The notes under the pieces: generated by a model
What the model saw: the letters and a program-made list of their open reading frames with translations, nothing else
What the model was told of the DNA's origin: nothing
Database searches by the model: none
Made by a program: the position numbers and the translations under genes
Part shown: positions 60,231 through 64,000 of the stretch, one piece after another
Layout of the letters: the number at the start of each line of letters is the position of its first letter
Numbering within the stretch: position 1 is the first letter of the stretch
Assembly: GCA_910587655.1 (NCBI GenBank)
Contig: CAJUND010000013.1
Location: 15,831 to 79,830, forward strand
Source: an uncultured Agathobacter sp.
Lineage (GTDB): Bacteria > Bacillota > Clostridia > Lachnospirales > Lachnospiraceae
Length of the DNA stretch: 64,000 nucleotides
Direction: 5' to 3'

Positions 60231-61801
60231 TGGCAATGGCGCAGAACATTACGGTTATTCCTGCGAAGCGTACCATCGGGACACAGAAACCGACACAAAA
60301 AGTACAGAAGATTCGGGTGGCGGCTTATTGCCGTGTATCCACGGAATACGAAGAGCAGGAGTCGAGTTACGAGGTTCAGGTCGAACACTATACTTCATAT
60401 ATCAATTCAAAACCGGAATGGCAGATGGTAGAGGTGTACGCAGATGATGGTATCTCGGCGACAAGTACAGCCAAGCGTGACGAATTTAACCGCATGATTG
60501 CAGACTGCAAGGCCGGGAAGATCGATATGATTCTCACCAAGTCGATAAGCAGATTCGCACGGAACACGGTTGACTGCCTGAAGTATACCCGAGAACTGAA
60601 GGCTCTGAACATTGCTGTATTCTTCGAGAAGGAAAATATAAATACACTTGATGCCAAGGGCGAGGTTCTCATTACGATCATGGCAGCGTTAGCACAGCAG
60701 GAATCAGAATCTTTGTCTGCGAATGTCCGGCTCGGGATACAGTTTCGTAACCAGCAGGGGCAGGTCAGAGTTAACCACAATTGGTTCCTTGGTTATACGA
60801 AGGATGAGGATGGAAAGCTGGTGATAGTTCCGGAAGAGGCGGAAATCGTCAGAAGGATCTATGCAGAATACCTTGATGGAAAGAGCTTTAAGAAGATAAA
60901 GCTGGGGTTGGAAGCAGATGGCATACTTAATGGAGCTAAGCATGAGAAGTGGCACGATACAAACATCCGGCAGATTCTTACCAATGAGAAGTACATCGGT
61001 GACGCACTTCTCCAGAAGACCTATACGGTCAGCGTTTTGGATAAGAAGCGCGTTCCGAATAACGGGCTGGTACCGAAATACTATGTGGAAGGAAGCCATG
61101 AAGCAATCATTGATAAGGACACTTTCCTGAGGGTTCAGGCGGAACTGGCCAGACGTTCAAGCATCAAGACCGGCGAGAAGAAGCGCACTTACAGTTCAAA
61201 GTATGCGCTTTCGAGTAGAGTGTTCTGCGGACACTGTGGAGATATATACCGCAGGATTGCATGGAACAACCGGGGATACAGATCGATTGTATGGAGATGT
61301 GTCAGCCGGGTTGAGAAGAAGAAAAGCGGCATTGACTGTCCGGCAAGGACGCTCCGGGAAGAAGACCTTCATGCTGCGGTGGTTACAGCAGTAAACGATG
61401 CCTGGTCACGTAAGGATAGCGTCCTTGCCATCCTTAAAGAAAACATCTGCTCCGTTCTGAACGGCGGCATCGAGGATAAAGTCGCTGGGGTCGATAAAGC
61501 AATTCGGGACAAACAGGCGGAGCTCCTCGAAGCAGGGAACGATCAGAACCTTATCGAGGAGATTGGCTATGCAATCATTAACCTCCGGGAAGAACGCCAG
61601 AGTATTTTAACTGAGGCTGCCTTGAAGCATGATCTTCAGGAGAGGATGGAGGATCTGATTTCATTCCTGGACGAACAGACTGAGGCGGTTGAGGAATATA
61701 GCGAAGCTTTAGCGCGAAGGCTTATTGAGAAAATCACAGTCTATGATGAGAAGTTGGTTGCCGAGTTCAAGTCAGGGCTGACTGTAGAAGTAGAAGCTTG
61801 A
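60230..61801 (+). CDS. Large serine recombinase 2
   Basis: A 523-residue site-specific recombinase: AAYCRVSTEYEEQESSYEVQ (catalytic Ser), SRFARNTVDC, FEKENINTLD, a Recombinase domain (NHNWFLGYTKDEDGKLVIVPEEA), a zinc ribbon (CGHCGD..C..C) and a C-terminal coiled-coil. It differs clearly from recombinase 1, so the pair may act together in excision and integration of the element. Confidence 0.92.
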   Translation: MAMAQNITVIPAKRTIGTQKPTQKVQKIRVAAYCRVSTEYEEQESSYEVQVEHYTSYINSKPEWQMVEVYADDGISATSTAKRDEFNRMIADCKAGKIDMILTKSISRFARNTVDCLKYTRELKALNIAVFFEKENINTLDAKGEVLITIMAALAQQESESLSANVRLGIQFRNQQGQVRVNHNWFLGYTKDEDGKLVIVPEEAEIVRRIYAEYLDGKSFKKIKLGLEADGILNGAKHEKWHDTNIRQILTNEKYIGDALLQKTYTVSVLDKKRVPNNGLVPKYYVEGSHEAIIDKDTFLRVQAELARRSSIKTGEKKRTYSSKYALSSRVFCGHCGDIYRRIAWNNRGYRSIVWRCVSRVEKKKSGIDCPARTLREEDLHAAVVTAVNDAWSRKDSVLAILKENICSVLNGGIEDKVAGVDKAIRDKQAELLEAGNDQNLIEEIGYAIINLREERQSILTEAALKHDLQERMEDLISFLDEQTEAVEEYSEALARRLIEKITVYDEKLVAEFKSGLTVEVEA

Positions 61802-61815
61802 ACGAATAACGAGTA

Positions 61816-61857
61816 CACCCGTGACTCATGTTTTGTGGGTTGCGGGTGCTTTTTTTT
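61816..61857 (+). terminator. Terminator after the recombinase operon
   Basis: CACCCG pairs with CGGGTG, extended by further pairs including wobbles, followed by a run of eight T. Confidence 0.9.
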
Positions 61858-61859
61858 GA

Positions 61860-61888
61860 TTGAAAAATCGAGCAAAATCGGATATAAT
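61860..61888 (+). promoter_or_regulatory. Promoter of the small-peptide unit
   Basis: TTGAAA (61860-61865) and TATAAT (61883-61888) separated by 17 bases, starting just at the end of the recombinase terminator. Confidence 0.8.
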
Positions 61889-61954
61889 AATATATTACGA
61901 TGGTGTCCTGAGATCAGGGGCGTTTGCCTACTTAAATCATAAGGAGGAACTACC

Positions 61955-62071
61955 ATGAAGGTAAATTCCACAACCATCGTATTCGTCTTAGATCTTATCG
62001 GTGCTCTGGCACTCGCTGCAAGCGGCGTTGTAGCTAAACACTACATCTCCGCCTCCGTGGTGGAGGTCTAA
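61955..62071 (+). CDS. 38-residue hydrophobic peptide
   Basis: ATG to TAA with AAGGAGG eight bases upstream. The peptide has a basic start, one membrane helix (TIVFVLDLIGALALAASGVV) and a short tail. It has its own promoter and its own terminator, like many type I toxins and small membrane regulators. I know no family. It directly precedes the HEPN-type gene and is too short for standard gene calling. Confidence 0.65.
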   Translation: MKVNSTTIVFVLDLIGALALAASGVVAKHYISASVVEV

Positions 62072-62077
62072 CGACAC

Positions 62078-62112
62078 GGGCACATGATCTGAAAGGGTCG
62101 TGTGCCCTTTTT
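62078..62112 (+). terminator. Terminator/attenuator before the HEPN-type gene
   Basis: GGGCACATGA/TCGTGTGCCC (one mismatch) followed by TTTTT, about 18 bases before the next start codon. As no separate promoter is evident for the next gene, this may act as an attenuator. Confidence 0.75.
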
Positions 62113-62129
62113 AGAAGGAGGAACACTTC

Positions 62130-63821
62130 ATGGAAAAGAAGTTTAATTATTCCAGCTTGTTCGAGCAAGCGCTAAGCAGAATAAAATCCCTTAGAGCTCC
62201 TCGGGCAGACAGATTAGAGGTGAAAGACCTCCAATGGGATATCGTGCAGGAGCAGGCTCTCTTTAATTTTGGCGGAGAAGACTTTGAAAAGTCGGTTACA
62301 GTTTATAAGGGGGCAAATAGCATCTCTGTTTCATGCCTTCATTTTATTATTGGTCAGCTGTTCAAAATGTATGATTACTCTACAGAAGACGTTGCTATTG
62401 ACCCTTCGGGGAATGAGAGGGTGTTTGGTAGAGTAAGATTTGCGTTCAAAGATAATCGTTCCAAAACGCTGCTCCTGTTCAAGGATATAGAAGATAGCAG
62501 CCTTTGGAAAAAGAAGGATGGAGAGCCCGATGCTATCTGTGAACTGATGCAGCAAAACGCATGTGAAAAGTGCAAATATATTTACTTGATGTTTGACTAT
62601 GCCTATCTTCAGCTAGTTGGGCATAATGATGATGAGTCGGATCCGGGTAGAGGCTATAACCTGTACTCGTTGAAATGGTTTTTTGAAGAATATTTTGGCC
62701 AGGAAGAATATGAACAGTTCAATATAGCTGTTACAGCGTATATTTCAGAAGTTAATAGCTATATCGGCTATGTAACAATTAAGACCTTGATTCCAAGTTC
62801 ATTGATTAATTTTAGAAAGAATGTTGAAAGGACTCTCGTTAATTTTGAGTATGAACAGCTTCTCTCTATTAAATACAATGGTTTCGAACTTCGGGAAGAA
62901 GAGTATAAGAAGATTAGAAAGCAGTTCTTAGATGATAGAACGCTTCTTACTTTGCTGGGATCAAAAGACTTTGCCGAAAGCTTAATTACCGCTGAATGGC
63001 TTTACGACTCAATGAAGAAAGCAAAAGCAATAGATCTCACTATTATTGGGATGGGCTATTTTAAAGCCGTAGAGCAACTACTTTATGATTTAATCTGCTT
63101 GCATAAGAATCAAGGGCTTACCATTCGAAAGGATTATTCAAGAAAAGATCTTCCACCGGAAATACCATTGAATGATCAGAATATTAATGATAAAGCAATT
63201 GATGTAACGCTAGGATCTATGGCTGTATTTGTAAGAGACAATGCTCAGGTTCTCTTTAGAAATGATCTTGCATGGAAGACAAAAAAGTTTGTCCGCGAGG
63301 CGATCTTTAAGTATGCTGATTTAAGAAATGGCTATTTTCATAAAGACAATATACATCAGCCCGAAAGGATAGAGGAAATAAGGGATGTATCATTCTACAT
63401 GTTCTTCTTGCTTCTCGGAGCGTATGATCTGTCTGAGGACAGCCTTGTAAATCTGGGGTTATCGCAGATTGTTCAAAACGACTACTATAGATTGTGTGAA
63501 TATGTTGATTATCATAGTGGTATGCTTTTTGTCCTGGATTTAGGATACGGAGAAGATCAGTATGGAATAGCCTGTGCTGATTTGTTTACAAAAGTTGTTG
63601 AGAACAGGTATGTGCAGTACTCGGGCGTATACTTTAAGGAGATACAGGGACGAACATTCCGTTTCACGGAAGGGAATCTGCCAAAAGAAATCTATCTGGG
63701 GAAATTTGAGTTTGAACGGTCCGAACTTGTTTCTGCTGAGCCTGTAAAGGTGAAAAAGATTTTTGAAAATGGTAAGTATGTCGGTCCTTCAATTGCAGAA
63801 GAGAATGAGATTGGGTATTAA
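62130..63821 (+). CDS. Uncharacterised protein with a HEPN-type RNxxxH motif
   Basis: A 563-residue soluble protein, AT-rich compared with the core genes. The first 280 residues match nothing I know. Residues ~290-435 form a helical region: a helix with AVEQLLYDLICLHK, then KYADLRNGYFHKDN, where Arg399, Asn400 and His404 form the R-N-x3-H signature of HEPN nucleases, and a following hydrophobic helix. HEPN domains usually cleave RNA in toxin or abortive-infection systems. AAGGAGG lies eight bases before the ATG. As cargo of a recombinase-bearing element, a defence role is a reasonable guess, not shown. Confidence 0.6.
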   Translation: MEKKFNYSSLFEQALSRIKSLRAPRADRLEVKDLQWDIVQEQALFNFGGEDFEKSVTVYKGANSISVSCLHFIIGQLFKMYDYSTEDVAIDPSGNERVFGRVRFAFKDNRSKTLLLFKDIEDSSLWKKKDGEPDAICELMQQNACEKCKYIYLMFDYAYLQLVGHNDDESDPGRGYNLYSLKWFFEEYFGQEEYEQFNIAVTAYISEVNSYIGYVTIKTLIPSSLINFRKNVERTLVNFEYEQLLSIKYNGFELREEEYKKIRKQFLDDRTLLTLLGSKDFAESLITAEWLYDSMKKAKAIDLTIIGMGYFKAVEQLLYDLICLHKNQGLTIRKDYSRKDLPPEIPLNDQNINDKAIDVTLGSMAVFVRDNAQVLFRNDLAWKTKKFVREAIFKYADLRNGYFHKDNIHQPERIEEIRDVSFYMFFLLLGAYDLSEDSLVNLGLSQIVQNDYYRLCEYVDYHSGMLFVLDLGYGEDQYGIACADLFTKVVENRYVQYSGVYFKEIQGRTFRFTEGNLPKEIYLGKFEFERSELVSAEPVKVKKIFENGKYVGPSIAEENEIGY

Positions 63822-63844
63822 TATGCATGGAGAGGATAGTTGAT

Positions 63845-63988
63845 ATGTTTGCGACAACAGACACACCCGTAGAAATGTTTCCGCATACAGACGGAATTTT
63901 GGATATGTTCCCGCATACGGGTGACATCCATAATGGTGTCTCGGGGCATGTGGAAGTCGCATGTTGTCTACAAAGGAAGGATTCGTAG
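63845..63988 (+). CDS. Short ORF with repeated MFPHT, RlmCD/RumA tail-like
   Basis: A 47-residue frame, ATG to TAG, with GGAGAGG upstream. It contains MFPHT twice and ends GHVEVACCLQRKDS. 23S rRNA m5U methyltransferases end in a similar MFPxTxHVExVxLLxRK segment, and short copies of this tail are common on clostridial mobile elements next to recombinases. It may be an attachment-related copy rather than an expressed gene. Confidence 0.5.
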   Translation: MFATTDTPVEMFPHTDGILDMFPHTGDIHNGVSGHVEVACCLQRKDS

Positions 63989-64000
63989 AAGTCCTTGAGT

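Noticed and set aside
63664..63927. Minus-strand frame with repeated VCGNIS
   Set aside because: It is the reverse reading of the MFPHT repeat region and overlaps the end of the HEPN-type gene. The plus strand has the ribosome site and the recognisable tail.
1..64000. CRISPR arrays, tRNA and rRNA genes
   Set aside because: No regularly spaced direct repeats, no cloverleaf-like segments with GTTCGA-type arms, and no rRNA-like stretches were seen on either strand.

Overview
The window comes from a Gram-positive anaerobe of the Lachnospiraceae type (gut Clostridia). The signs are strong AGGAGG ribosome-binding sites, bceRSAB and lantibiotic-immunity transport modules, GHKL/LytTR signalling, LacI-linked plant-glycan genes, DUF624/GH130/GH1 neighbours, holin-like type I toxins, a class I c-di-GMP riboswitch, and clusters of large serine recombinases. 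I cannot assign genus or species from sequence alone. I see no rRNA, tRNA or CRISPR array.

Layout. 1-1.35 kb: end of a probable aminotransferase and a PD-(D/E)XK nuclease-like gene. 1.3-6.0 kb (minus): a bceRS-bceAB peptide sensing and resistance module. 6.2-8.1 kb: recQ. 8.1-13.0 kb: a VanRS-like two-component system divergent from a lantibiotic-immunity ABC operon, with a likely operator (an 11-bp direct repeat) and a palindromic repeat element between them. 13-17.7 kb (minus): a solute-binding lipoprotein coupled to a (frameshifted) membrane HD-GYP protein, then a GHKL kinase and a (frameshifted) LytTR regulator. 17.8-24.4 kb: small accessory genes, a methyltransferase, decayed DUF3990/DUF3791 genes, a HAD phosphatase, and a hemerythrin plus hybrid histidine kinase pair. 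24.4-34.8 kb: a beta-glucan/beta-mannan utilisation cluster (GH5, LacI, ABC importer, DUF624, GH9, GH130, GH1). 34.9-51.1 kb: mostly housekeeping genes (thiC, a flavin oxidoreductase, a D,D-carboxypeptidase, an HD-GYP protein, an rRNA methyltransferase, TPM and zinc-ribbon membrane proteins, a PHP phosphatase, MATE, a metallophosphoesterase) with a compact type I toxin-antitoxin locus at 47.6-47.9 kb.

51.1-64 kb is accessory DNA. An ISAs1-type transposase scrap is followed by a textbook promoter, a c-di-GMP-I riboswitch and a terminator. These control a PP2C phosphatase, a membrane Ser/Thr kinase and two downstream proteins that look like a truncated LXG/type VII secretion-type effector and its partner. 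An IS110 element with a possible bridge-RNA locus comes next. Then come three tandem serine-recombinase genes and a separately transcribed cargo unit: a 38-residue membrane peptide and a 563-residue protein carrying an RNxxxH HEPN-type motif. The window ends in a short reading frame resembling the tail of a 23S rRNA m5U methyltransferase, which may mark an attachment region.

Two themes run across the window. First, c-di-GMP: two HD-GYP proteins (one co-transcribed with an orphan binding protein) and a c-di-GMP riboswitch. Second, repeated single-base losses: four otherwise well-conserved genes are each broken by what looks like one missing base, three of them in A or T runs. This suggests either uncorrected sequencing error or real slippage variation. 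The reader should not treat those four genes as dead before the reads are checked.
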